From: Sutterella faecalis
Lineage (GTDB): Bacteria > Pseudomonadota > Gammaproteobacteria > Burkholderiales > Burkholderiaceae_F
Direction of reading: 5' to 3'
DNA: 64,000 nucleotides
NCBI RefSeq assembly: GCF_006337085.1
Contig: NZ_CP040882.1
Location: 186,001 to 250,000 of the forward strand
Each line of letters opens with the position of its first letter. The first letter of the stretch is position 1. The notes beneath the pieces were generated by a model that saw nothing but the letters and a program-made list of their open reading frames with translations, was not told the DNA's origin and ran no database searches. A program made the position numbers and the translations under genes. Shown here piece after piece: positions 46,412 to 55,881 of this stretch.

Positions 46412-48526
46412 CTAACTCCGCCGCTTTCGCTCCATGTATGCCGACGGCTCCCACGCATCGGCGTTGAAGCTCTCTATGTCCTTCGGGTCGAATGCAAACC
46501 GCCTCGAAAGTTCGAGCCCTTTGTCGGAGCGCCGGTTCAGCTCTTCATTCACGCAGTGTTCGAATATGGCGCGGCCATATTCATTCAGCCACTGCGTGGG
46601 CCGCTCGATGCCGTTGAGCCGCGCCGTTACAAAGAGCGTGTACCAGTCGCACATGCTCTGCATGTACTCCGGCGACTGCTTGAAATTGCAGCTGGTGCGC
46701 AGCACGCAAAGCGGCCTCAGGCTCCTCTCGGCTGCGGAGGAGTCCGGCGTCACATAGGCGTTCTCGAGAAACACCCGGAAGTTCTCCTTGTTGTTCATGT
46801 AGTAAACAACAGGCTTCGCGTACGGCGACATCAGCGCCGCCTCCCAGGTTTTCCCCTTCTTCACGGCGTACCTTTCAGCCAGCTTCACCATGATTTCATC
46901 GATCCGATCCATCAGCGGTTCGGCATGGGCTTTTCGGCAGTCCGTCACTCGTTTCATCCAGTCCGCCGGGTTTTCATCCTCCTGCGCCTTCAGCGTCGCC
47001 TCCCACTTGTAGATCTTGGAGATGGCGGCCGTTACCATCAGCAGGTAATAGGCGGGAGTGCCGGATCCGAGTGCTTCGGCAAGCTTTTCCCGGTTCGTCG
47101 GGTTTGTTACAGCGTCGTGCATGTTCTCCAGCTCCAGCGCGTCGTAAACGGTGCGCGTGAAATGCGCGAGGCACGACTGTCGTTCGATCTTCACGGCGCT
47201 CGCGCCGATAATGCTGTCGTACCCGGCGTAGGCATCCGTAATCCAGGTGCCGGCTTCATAGGAGCCGAGCACGCCGGCAATCGCCTCGGCGCTTCTGCTT
47301 TTGAGCCGGTTGAATACGGCAAACTGGTACTTTGCGCTCGCCGGGCTGGTAATCGTCAGCAGGTAAGCCTGCTTGGCGGCGTCCTCGTCGTCGAGCTTCG
47401 TTTTGCTCATCCCGGCCTGCTGCAGACAGCTGAATGGCGTTTCATCCGCGCAGATTTCAGCCGCCTTTCTGGCTTTCTTCAGGATGGCTTTGAGCAGCGG
47501 CTGGCCCAGTCCGGACGTTATCCAGTCGTGCATGTTCCGCGGAATCGTATCCCCGCTCATGGTCATTGCGGCCGTATTAAAGAGCGCATTGATGCGGTTC
47601 ATCGGCATGCCGAGCGTCAGCATGCGGGCGCAGTCGAAAAGCAGCTCCTGCGACACGGTGCGGTTCAGATCCGCCGGCACGGGCACTTCCTCCGGAATGT
47701 GCATGTGATTCTTCCCGCAGGCGCGGCACTGCAGCACCGGGTTCTTTACATAAGTCCCCTCGAGCATGTCTTCAATGTGCTTGTGCAGCGTGCGCAGGAA
47801 AACCGTCGGCCCTTCCTGCTCAAAGAAGCCTTCCGTGCTGCCGCAGTAAGGACAGGTGCATCCCCGGGCATGCGAAATGCCGCCCTGCGTCGGAGCGGTC
47901 CGGCGATTGGGATCCGCCTGCTTGCCGGGCGGAATCTCCTCCGCCTTCGTGGTTTCGGGCACTGCCGCATTCGCAATGCCGGCCGCGGCTTTAAGCATCG
48001 CGTTGTCCGGGTGCTTTTCAGCTTCAGCAGCGGCAACTTCGCCGACGGTGTTCTTCGTCTCGGCGCTCTTTTTGTTGTTTTCGGCGATGGTCCGCTTCTT
48101 CTTAAGCATCTCCTTCACGGCTTCCGCCTTGCGGCGCTCCAGTTCAAGCTCTGCTTCCGCGAGGTCGCTCTTCGTTTGCTCGATCTGAGGTTCGATCTTG
48201 CCCTGGATCTGCCGGAACTGCCTGCGCAGGAGCTTTTCAATTCCCGGCAGTGCCTTCAGTTCATTGGCATCCATGCTGGCTTCTCGCAGAAGCAGGTCGA
48301 TCACGGCTTCGCCCTTTACAACCAGAGCGGGGCAGTGTTTTTCGAGCAGCTCCAGCGCCTTGATGAGGAGCTGCTGAATCATGCTGAGGCCCTCAAACTG
48401 AAGCTGCGCGAGCTTGCGCGTGGCGCAATGCTCGCGGCGTTCGATATCAAGCGCAGCCTCAAGCTCGGCAATCCTCTTCTGGAGTGCTTCGATGGAGACG
48501 TTGATTTTTGGACCCTTGCGTGCCAT
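46412..48526 (-). CDS. tnpC: IS66 transposase TnpC
   Basis: 704 aa, longer than the usual ~520 because of an extended N-terminal coiled-coil (LQKRIAELEAALDIERREH and more). A zinc motif CTCPYCGSTEGF is followed by the DDE residues: Asp in ICADETPFSCL, Asp in WITDAYAGYDSI, and Glu in SSAAERSLRPLCVLR, the characteristic IS66 end. It is intact and full-length. It is the last gene of the tnpA-tnpB-tnpC set. Confidence 0.9.
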   Translation of the reverse strand: MARKGPKINVSIEALQKRIAELEAALDIERREHCATRKLAQLQFEGLSMIQQLLIKALELLEKHCPALVVKGEAVIDLLLREASMDANELKALPGIEKLLRRQFRQIQGKIEPQIEQTKSDLAEAELELERRKAEAVKEMLKKKRTIAENNKKSAETKNTVGEVAAAEAEKHPDNAMLKAAAGIANAAVPETTKAEEIPPGKQADPNRRTAPTQGGISHARGCTCPYCGSTEGFFEQEGPTVFLRTLHKHIEDMLEGTYVKNPVLQCRACGKNHMHIPEEVPVPADLNRTVSQELLFDCARMLTLGMPMNRINALFNTAAMTMSGDTIPRNMHDWITSGLGQPLLKAILKKARKAAEICADETPFSCLQQAGMSKTKLDDEDAAKQAYLLTITSPASAKYQFAVFNRLKSRSAEAIAGVLGSYEAGTWITDAYAGYDSIIGASAVKIERQSCLAHFTRTVYDALELENMHDAVTNPTNREKLAEALGSGTPAYYLLMVTAAISKIYKWEATLKAQEDENPADWMKRVTDCRKAHAEPLMDRIDEIMVKLAERYAVKKGKTWEAALMSPYAKPVVYYMNNKENFRVFLENAYVTPDSSAAERSLRPLCVLRTSCNFKQSPEYMQSMCDWYTLFVTARLNGIERPTQWLNEYGRAIFEHCVNEELNRRSDKGLELSRRFAFDPKDIESFNADAWEPSAYMERKRRS

Positions 48527-48606
48527 GTCGATAGGGAGATCAGTTAAGAATTAATGGAAGTAATTTTACCGGCCGGAAGCTTAAATTTCACCGATATATC
48601 AATCGT

Positions 48607-48813
48607 TTAAAAGGCACTCCTAAGCCCGTTAGAGGCCCTCTGGACGGCCGGACAACCCCGGTGGCATCCATCTTGATTGCGTATGCCTAGAAGCGTTTTA
48701 CGGTGCTTCCCGAGGCCTTCCTGAAGGCTTTGGAAGAAGTCGAATTTCATCGAATTTTCTTGATTTTCAATCATTTGATGAAGATCAAGAAAACGCTTTT
48801 CGAGCAGTCTCAT
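48607..48813 (-). CDS. Possible small protein between tnpB and tnpC (68 aa)
   Basis: MRLLEKRFLDLHQMIENQEN and further helical sequence, then a less convincing tail. The start overlaps the tnpB stop as ATGA, which argues for translation. Many IS66 elements have no gene here, so this may be spurious. Confidence 0.35.
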   Translation of the reverse strand: MRLLEKRFLDLHQMIENQENSMKFDFFQSLQEGLGKHRKTLLGIRNQDGCHRGCPAVQRASNGLRSAF

Positions 48814-49136
48814 CCGGTTTTCGACTTGCCGTCGAGAAAGCTGATCACCTCATCGGCGGTGAAGTTCAGCACCGTCTGAGATTCAAGCTTTGCCATGAAG
48901 CGGGCGAACTTCTGCTGATGCAGACGCCGGTAGAGAAGCCATCCGCCGCAGACGTCGGACCAGATGACTTTGGCCGTCTTCCGGTGCTTTCCGACAAATA
49001 CGACCACATCGCCGCCGCCGTCAGGGTCGATGAAGAGACGTTCCTGCGCAAAGCGCGACAGCGCGGCATAGCCGTAGCGCATGTCCACGGGAGCCAGAAC
49101 GATGGTGATGCGGCGGTCTCCAAAGTCGAGCTTCAT
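48810..49136 (-). CDS. tnpB: IS66 accessory protein TnpB
   Basis: 108 aa matching IS66 ORF2. It opens with APVDMRYGYAALSRFA, then DPDGGGDVVVFVGKHRKTAKVI, an aromatic-rich middle (LLYRRLHQQKFARF) and a terminal helix. TnpB is required for IS66 transposition although it lacks a DDE core. The start overlaps the tnpA stop by four bases (ATGA). Confidence 0.9.
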   Translation of the reverse strand: MKLDFGDRRITIVLAPVDMRYGYAALSRFAQERLFIDPDGGGDVVVFVGKHRKTAKVIWSDVCGGWLLYRRLHQQKFARFMAKLESQTVLNFTADEVISFLDGKSKTG

Positions 49137-49699
49137 TCTGCAAACCCTCCGGCAGAGATCATCTGCATGGCGAGGGTTTCCGGCGAGTCGGTTCGGAACC
49201 TGAGCTCTATGCCGTTGGGCAGCTTGATGAAAACAAGCGTTCCGCGAGGATCTGGATCAGTACTGCGGAGCCTGGTACTAATCTGAGGGCGCTGTGGAGG
49301 CGGAAGTTGTTGACCCATAGGAGCAGCTTGAAGCGGCTGGGGGTGTTCATCTTGTACTACTTGTACACGTCGTGCCAGCCGGAGGTGTACACCTTGTACT
49401 CCTTGTGACCCTGCACTTTGTGCGCTGCGGGGTATCTCCCGGGCAACGAAAATGTTCCTGCCCGCCGGTTGTACAGGAATCGGCTCTTCCTGAGATGGCG
49501 CTCCATCAACGATCGGCTTGAATTGCGCATCCTGGATGATGGTTTTCTCAAGCTCAAGGAGTTTCTTATAGAAATAGTGAAGGCTGGGAAGCTTGCCGTT
49601 CTCTGAAAACTCGATGAGACGGGTGCGGTGAAAAGCGGTTTTCGACAGACCGCTGCGAAGGTAGGCGGCATAGGCCGCATCCCAGGCGATCATCCTCAT
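49133..49699 (-). CDS. tnpA: IS66 accessory protein TnpA
   Basis: 188 aa, first gene of the element. It has an N-terminal helix-turn-helix-like region (YAAYLRSGLSKTAFHRTRL, then SLHYFYKKLLELEK) and a C-terminal tail with LPNGIELRFRTDSPETLAM, the usual ORF1 ending. The middle (about residues 85-125) is unusual Gln/Val-rich sequence encoded by a CTTGTAC-containing repetitive stretch at ~49350-49410. That stretch reads more naturally in another frame, so a compensated frameshift is possible. Confidence 0.75.
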   Translation of the reverse strand: MRMIAWDAAYAAYLRSGLSKTAFHRTRLIEFSENGKLPSLHYFYKKLLELEKTIIQDAQFKPIVDGAPSQEEPIPVQPAGRNIFVAREIPRSAQSAGSQGVQGVHLRLARRVQVVQDEHPQPLQAAPMGQQLPPPQRPQISTRLRSTDPDPRGTLVFIKLPNGIELRFRTDSPETLAMQMISAGGFAE

Positions 49700-49777
49700 G
49701 TCAGGCTCCAGGGAGGGTTGCAGTCCTGACAGGGTAGTAGCAGCCGCTTTTTCGCGCTCAAGCTATAGGAAGCTCAC

Positions 49778-52700
49778 GCCAGTACATCCGGAGCGGTCAC
49801 TCTGTCTGGTGATCTGACGAATAATGCGAAGATTGCATTTAATTCTGCCGACGATACGCTGACGGTTGACGGTGCTCTTGATAATACCAAGACGGCTACG
49901 CTTGGCAGTGATCAGGCTAAGGGCAAGGTTCTTGTGAATGGATCTCTCACCAACAAGAACGCCGTTACTGTTAAAGATATTGAAGTTTCCGGCAAGCTCC
50001 TCAACCAGCTGAGCGAAGCTGCGGGAGACCAGTACACCGGTAAAGTGACTGCTGATGCTCTGACTGTTAAGAAGGGCGGTGTCGTTGAATCAGCTATCGA
50101 TACGAAGAAGCAGAATTATGTAGTTAAGACTACGGTTGTCGAAGAAGGCGGCGCTTTCGTCACCAAGCTGAACGGCACGGTTGCTTCTTCTACGACCGAT
50201 AATGCTCTGACTGGGTTCGGTACTTTTGAGCTGAATGGAGGCGTGCTCGGTACAGCGGCTGATGCTCAGATTACGAACTTTGCCCTTTCTGCAAACGATT
50301 CGCTCACCCTGAATGGAAAATACGATCTGAATACGGTGGAAGCTGCTGCCGACGGCACTCTGATCGTGGGTGATGAAGGCGTTGTTTCAGTTCAGTCTCT
50401 GTCAACCAAGCAGGCTGGTGCCGTTGATGTTGAAGACGGTACCTTGTCGACCTCTCTGAAGGCAGTCAATGCCAAGACGGACGAGAAGGGTGATGTCGTT
50501 GCGGTTGAAAATAAGTCGATTTCCGTGGCGAAACAGACATTCGAGCTTTCTCAAGACGCGACGCTTCTGCTTGATGTTGGAGCTGATAAGGTTTCCAAGG
50601 CAGGCGTTACCACGATTCAGGGCTGGGTTTCCAATAACAGCAATGGCCTGATTGATCTCGGCAATGTTGCCATTGAAGATCTTGCGGCAACCAACGGTGA
50701 AATCGCCGTTAGCAAGCTGAACGGTCTCGACGGAATTACGACTGATACGCTGAAGTCTTCCCGTATCACCGAAATTACCGACGCCATCACCAAGACCGCC
50801 AGCTATGGTGCTGTTGAACTGAAGGGCAAGGCTGAAGGTAAGGGCGATCTGGAGATCGGTACTGATACCACCGGAGCCACGCTCACGCTGAATGGCCTTG
50901 GTGATACGCCTGTCAACCTCGTTCAGTATTCTGACGATAAGGTTGCCGGCGTCAAACTGAAATTTGATACCTCTACACTCGTTACTAAGGGCAACGGTGT
51001 TGTCGGTGCCGTTACGGGTGCTACGGGCGTTCTTAATGCCGCCGATAAGACTCTGACAGTTCAGGGTAATGTGGATGTTGCTGATGTAGAAATCGGCAAG
51101 ACTGCCACTTTGGTTATTGGTGAGTCGGAAGATGCATCGAAGCCTTATACGGTAGATGCCAAATATCTGACGGTGGACGGTAATTTTGATGCCTCCGCCA
51201 ATACGGTTACGGTCACTAAGCTCTTTGATGTCTCAGGCGTTGCTGATATTAAGGAACTGGCCCTTTCGGCTCAAGGTGACGTTACCGGTTCGGTGACCGT
51301 GGGCAAGTTGACTGTCCAGGGCGCTGATGCCGTTCTCAATGTCGGTAGCTGGTATGTTCAGACTAAGGATGAAGACCATGCTGGTACGGTCGCTGTCACG
51401 GAATTTGCCTCTGGCACGATCGATGCTTCGAAGTCCTACTACGATGCCACGGAAAAGACTTACAGCAATTGGACTGCTCCGGCAAGCTCCATCGCTGTGA
51501 AGTCTGCTACTGCTGACACTACGATCGTTGTTGAGCAGAATGCATACGTTGCCCTTGGTACGACCGATACTACAGCTGCTCAGAAAGCTCTGAACGCTGC
51601 CGGCTTCACGCTTGCACAGACTGTTGATGCTGATCCGACGGATGACGTTGAGGTCAACTCCATTGACACCCGTACGGTTAATTCTGTGGTTTACGTTGAC
51701 GGCGGCAAGACTGCCGCGACGGAAGCCAGGGCTGCTGCTTCGGAAGCTAAGGCTTACCTGGGCTCTGTCAACACCGCGGGCGATGCCCAGACTGGCATTG
51801 TTATCGCTAAGAACAGCGCCTTGGTCTTTGATGCTGAAACGGTTGATACGACCGGTAATATCGCTCTGTTTGGGCAGGACCTGGATATCGACCATGATGC
51901 CGTTGTTCTCGCTAACAACATCAAGGTGGGCGACAAGGTTCTTCTGACGGCTGGCGACCTGAATCCCAATAGCAGCGGCTACGATTGGGAAAACCTTCAG
52001 TTCACGGGTGACATCCTCTCCTATGCGGATGTCGACTCGAAGAATGTTCTGTCGGTTTCCATGTACGAGAAGTCCGATCTGCAGGATCTCTACGGCCTTG
52101 ATTCCAGCATCGCCGGCTTTGACGCTTCCTATGACTATTTCGCCAACGGCAATCGTGGTGCTGCCACGACGTCCTCCGCGAAGTTCGCCGAATGGCTCTA
52201 TACGCGCAGCACGTCTGCCGGCTATGGCGCCTATTCTGACGGCACGAACGATGTCAAGGGTGAAGTCATCAAGTCGATCGCTAATGCTGCTGGTGCCCTC
52301 GGCGCCACGACTGGCGTGCAGACGCTGACGATGGATGCTGTCGCTCAGATGGCTGACACCGTTGCTGATCGCACCTCTGTCCTCACGCAGCGCGGCCAGG
52401 GCGTCAACGTCTGGGCTGACGTGAACGGCGGCAAGTTCGAAGCCAAGACCCTCTTTGATGGCGCGGGCTACAGCTCCGACATCTACTCGGGCGTCCTTGG
52501 TCTCGACTACCAGTTCAGCTGCAACGCCGTTCTCGGTGCTGCTCTGACGATCGGCACGGCTGACACCGACAGCAAGAACTCGGCCTTCAAGGCTTCGACT
52601 GATTCCGACCTCGTCGGCTTCTCGGTCTACGCTTCGAAGACCTTCGCCGACATCTGGAACGTCTCCGCTGACATCGGCTACCTCCAGGCCTCGAACGAAG

Positions 52701-53206
52701 TCAAGGCTGACGGCTACGGCTTCAACTACAAGTTCGACCAGGACACCGATGCCTTTACGGTCGGCGTCCGCGGCGAGGTCCTCACGAAGGCTGGCTCCGT
52801 CAACATCGTTCCGCACGTTGGTCTGCGCTACACGGCGCTCTCCACGGACGGCTTTGAAGCTGCCTACGTTACCGACATCGACGACCAGAACATCTTCCAG
52901 ATGCCTGTCGGCGTGACGGTTTCGACCGACTTCGAAACCTCCGGCTGGACGATTGCTCCGAAGTTCGACCTCTCTGTCGTTCCGACCTTCGGCGACAAGG
53001 ATGCGGACCTCAAGCTCGGCGTCACCGGTGCTTCCGCCACGTCTGACTACGCTGTTCGCGTCATCGACTCGAACCCGGTCCAGGCTCAGCTCGGCATCAA
53101 CGCGACGAACGGCGCCTGGGGCTTCGGTCTCAACTACAAGCTTGGTGTTGGTTCCGAAGACCGCATGAACAACTCGTTCAATGCCAACGTCCGCTACGCC
53201 TTCTAA
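49778..53206 (+). pseudogene. Autotransporter 2, C-terminal fragment (passenger and beta-barrel)
   Basis: In-frame sequence begins directly after the IS (STSGAVTLSGDLTNNAK). The first ATG is at 49934 but has no signal peptide, so this part cannot be exported alone. The passenger is ~780 residues of V/T/D/G-rich beta-helix sequence. The barrel begins about VNVWADVNGGKFEAK and ends NANVRYAF, paralogous to the barrel at 2947. Synonymous-codon use changes sharply near 52,300: the passenger is rich in T-ending codons, the barrel strongly C-ending. This suggests the barrel and passenger have different histories. Confidence 0.85.
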
Positions 53207-53252
53207 TCATTGAAGCGTGTGTTCCCGGGACTCCAAAGCTCATGTTCTCTAT

Positions 53253-53278
53253 CTTCTGTCTTCTTCGGAAGGCAGAAG
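53253..53278. repeat. Hairpin after autotransporter 2
   Basis: CTTCTG-T-CTTC, loop TTCG, GAAG-G-CAGAAG: an 11-bp stem including one T-G pair with a stable UUCG-type loop, 47 bp after the stop. No U-run follows. Confidence 0.4.
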
Positions 53279-53357
53279 AGGGGAAAAAGAGCAGCTTCAA
53301 TTGTGAGTTCTGAAATTTAGTGCGCAGGCATTGAATTTCTCAACTCAGGCGAGTTCA

Positions 53358-53395
53358 GGCCCGTTTCCGTCGTTAGTTCGGGAACGGGCCTTTTT
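53358..53395 (+). terminator. Rho-independent terminator
   Basis: GGCCCGTTTCC and GGAACGGGCC pair with one bulged T, followed at once by TTTTT. It ends the autotransporter 2 transcript and isolates the HTH/DUF262/HEPN genes. Confidence 0.8.
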
Positions 53396-53428
53396 CTCAC
53401 TGATGGTTTTAGAACGAGCGGAGTAGTA

Positions 53429-53827
53429 ATGACAAATCCAGAACCTCCGAAGACTGATCCCATTCTCGGAGCGGAGAGACGGGAAACCAGGGCTCTCTCT
53501 GAGGAGAAGCGTGCTCAGGCGCTTGAGCTATTCAAGCATGGGATTGGTTATACCAAGGCATCGAGAATACTCAACATTTCAGTCAATACAGTACGTGATT
53601 GGAGTCGCAACTTTAAGCGCGGGACTTTTCGTACGGAGATCTCTGAGAACCAATACCGTTATCCGCAGGAAGTCAGAGAACAGGTAATTAGGCTTCGCTT
53701 ATCTGGTCTTTCGTGGAGTGAAATAAAGAAACGCACAGGTATTTCTTCAAGCACTGCGCGGAAATGGATAGATGAACATTGTCAAAGACCTGGTAGAAAA
53801 GAGCAGCTTCTAGTTGATAAAAAATAA
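53429..53827 (+). CDS. Tandem helix-turn-helix DNA-binding protein (132 aa)
   Basis: Two HTH units are visible. One is RAQALELFKHGIGYTKASR ILNISVNTVRDW; the other is VREQVIRLRLSGLSWSEIKK with TGISSSTARKWI. There is no catalytic domain, so it is a regulator or an IS-orfA-like remnant rather than a transposase. GGAG precedes the ATG. It is 33 bp upstream of the DUF262 gene in the same orientation and may control it. The related gene at 44059 lies on the other side of the autotransporter. Confidence 0.65.
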   Translation: MTNPEPPKTDPILGAERRETRALSEEKRAQALELFKHGIGYTKASRILNISVNTVRDWSRNFKRGTFRTEISENQYRYPQEVREQVIRLRLSGLSWSEIKKRTGISSSTARKWIDEHCQRPGRKEQLLVDKK

Positions 53828-53860
53828 ACAGTCACGATAGTAAAAAATACTGAAAAAACT

Positions 53861-55093
53861 ATGGACAACGTTAAACCAGAAAAGAAAACCCCTATGGTTT
53901 TCTATGGAGAGTACTCGTTAAGACATTGGATACGTTTGATTTTAAACGGAAACATTCAACTTCCAGAGTATCAAAGAAAATTTGTTTGGAGAGAAAGTGA
54001 TGCTTTTGATTTGTTAAATTCTATTTGCAATCATCAGTTCGTGCCTCCGATTACAATAGGAGCATACCAAAAAGAAGGGAAAGTCATTAATTACATAATT
54101 GATGGCCAACAGAGGCTGACATCTATATTGTTGGCTTATATCGGTATATTTCCTAAAAATATAAAGATTGATTCAAGGAAAACTAAAAATCAGGAAAATA
54201 TAGAAATACAAACAGAATCTGACGAAGAATATCAGAAATGGACGTTTAAAGAACTGACGAAACTAGGGAATACTAAAGAGGCAATACTTCAGGCTATAAG
54301 TGGAGGCGATGAGAAACTAAGATATATTCGGTTGCGTGATAATTTTCCAGTGATGGATGATGATTTTCTAGGTAAAAGGTATGTAGGATTTTCTTACATT
54401 GTTTATCACAATGAAAATATTAGTGAAGAAAATAACTTTTTCTCGACGTTATTTAGAAATATCAACATTCATGGAAAGCCGCTTCATCCAGTAGAAAGTC
54501 GCCGCGCACTTTATTTTTTGGATCAAGATTTAGAAACTTGGTTCGAACCAGAGTTTTGTAAGGGAATTCTTTACACTGCAAGTGAACGATCGGGTAGATA
54601 TTATTTTGATTTCACGAGGGCTCTTGCTTTGTTGTCTCAATTCGTTAAGTGCGGCGAAGATATTGAAGAGGTAGCTAAGGGGTATCTAAATAAAATAGAG
54701 TTATATTATGAATGTTATATTAGGTCGGTATGCAATAGAAATCAGAGCGGGGATTTTCAATATTTACCGAAGATATATGATAGCGAAGGCCGTCAGGGTG
54801 TAATTTCAAAGTTGGTCGATAATTATAATAAACTTAAACTTCCTAAGGAATTCCAATCAATTATAGATCTTGATTTATACGTATTTGGTTTGATGTATTT
54901 CACTATATTTAAGGAGTCAGAGCTGAAAAATATTGATGAACCTGATAAGTTAAAAAATAAAATTAATGGATGGATAGAGAAATTAAAGAGGGAGCCTGGA
55001 TATGGAAAGTCATCTGGAAGAATAACGAGAGTGCGTCAAAGAATTATATTGTCCATTGAATTGTATAGAACTGTTTTTGTAGATAAGAAATGA
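53861..55093 (+). CDS. DUF262 (ParB/GmrS-like) protein, probable defence component
   Basis: 410 aa. Residues 33-43 (QLPEYQRKFVW) and 77-90 (YIIDGQQRLTSI) are the two hallmarks of DUF262; the D-G-Q-Q-R motif at 81-85 matches the ParB-like nucleotidase/nuclease core. The remaining ~300 residues are a helical specificity region. DUF262 proteins occur in type IV restriction (GmrSD) and several anti-phage modules, often with a nuclease partner. The sequence is far more AT-rich than its neighbours, indicating recent acquisition. It overlaps the next gene by four bases (ATGA), so the two are coupled. Confidence 0.75.
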   Translation: MDNVKPEKKTPMVFYGEYSLRHWIRLILNGNIQLPEYQRKFVWRESDAFDLLNSICNHQFVPPITIGAYQKEGKVINYIIDGQQRLTSILLAYIGIFPKNIKIDSRKTKNQENIEIQTESDEEYQKWTFKELTKLGNTKEAILQAISGGDEKLRYIRLRDNFPVMDDDFLGKRYVGFSYIVYHNENISEENNFFSTLFRNINIHGKPLHPVESRRALYFLDQDLETWFEPEFCKGILYTASERSGRYYFDFTRALALLSQFVKCGEDIEEVAKGYLNKIELYYECYIRSVCNRNQSGDFQYLPKIYDSEGRQGVISKLVDNYNKLKLPKEFQSIIDLDLYVFGLMYFTIFKESELKNIDEPDKLKNKINGWIEKLKREPGYGKSSGRITRVRQRIILSIELYRTVFVDKK

Positions 55094-55881
55094 TTGGTAC
55101 ACATTCAGAATTTATTCTAAAACCTTTATCTAAAATTCTATTAGAGTTTGCTGATATATCTAGCCCACTGAACTTTGGAATTGAGGAACATCCTTTGTGG
55201 GATTATCTGTTCATGTCTTTATTCCTAAGGCTTACGGGGGCTCAAGAGCAAAAATGTAAGTGTATAGCTTGGGAACTAGCTACTATCAACTATGAAATTC
55301 GGAGAAAGTTGTTCTCGAGTGGTAATGATCTGAATTGCTCGACACTAAAAGAAAAGAACACGGTTTTTAAATACCAAGTTATCGGGCTGCAAGATTTGGG
55401 GGTTAATGTAGATGCTGCTTTTCTGGATGATGTTCGACTAAAAAGTTATGATACTGCATTCGCAAAAGTAAATATTTTCTTTGAGCATGTGGAGAGTTCT
55501 GGACTGCATCCGAGAGAATGTGAATTTTCTAAAGACTTATTCTGTAAATGGAATGCCTGCAAAGGCGCTGGGGTCGATAAAATATTTGGAAAATGCGATT
55601 CGTGTAAGGAAAAAGGAAATTGTGATGCTAGAAGCCTGAAAGCTGAAAAGGAGTCGGGGTTGGAAGCGATATATAGCAGATTGTACCTTCATAGAAATCG
55701 ATGTGCGCATAATGTCTCATCTTATCAGCCTAACCTTCCCGATCTGAATAAGCTTGTGTCCCCCATTTATATTTATGAGAATTATTATACATGGTTTATG
55801 GTAATAATGTTTATTGACGAATTATTTATTAATTTGTATAAAGAATTTGAGATTACATTGACTTCTCAGTATAATATCTAA
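55090..55881 (+). CDS. HEPN-domain protein partnered with DUF262 (probable RNase effector)
   Basis: 263 aa. Arg202-Asn203 then His207 (in RLYLHRNRCAHNVSS) forms the R-[polar]-x-x-x-H motif of HEPN RNases, lying after a long helix (GLEAIYSRLYLHRN) as expected. A Cys cluster (C152, C157, C169, C172, C178, within LFCKWNACKGAG and GKCDSCKEKGNCD) may form a zinc-binding insertion. DUF262-HEPN pairs were described computationally in defence contexts (MAE_28990/MAE_18760-type HEPN). The stop TAA coincides with the CTAA target site of the IS5 element but is intact. Confidence 0.65.
   Translation: MIGTHSEFILKPLSKILLEFADISSPLNFGIEEHPLWDYLFMSLFLRLTGAQEQKCKCIAWELATINYEIRRKLFSSGNDLNCSTLKEKNTVFKYQVIGLQDLGVNVDAAFLDDVRLKSYDTAFAKVNIFFEHVESSGLHPRECEFSKDLFCKWNACKGAGVDKIFGKCDSCKEKGNCDARSLKAEKESGLEAIYSRLYLHRNRCAHNVSSYQPNLPDLNKLVSPIYIYENYYTWFMVIMFIDELFINLYKEFEITLTSQYNI

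Larger units (their letters stand above)
46242..49777 (-). mobile_element. IS66-family element inside autotransporter 2
   Basis: The left terminus GTGAGCTTCCCATAGG is matched by GTGAGCTTCCTATAGC reading inward from 49777. Genes tnpA, tnpB and tnpC plus one small extra frame are all on the reverse strand. The 8-bp flanks differ (GGTACGCT on the left, GCCAGTAC on the right), so no standard IS66 duplication remains. Despite that, deleting eight bases keeps the autotransporter frame. Confidence 0.85.

Noticed and set aside
46556..48547. 663-codon forward open frame
   Set aside because: It is antisense to the clear IS66 TnpC gene; composition is of a GC-rich shadow frame without family features.
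51233..52816. 527-codon reverse open frame
   Set aside because: Antisense to the autotransporter passenger and barrel, whose protein is unmistakable.
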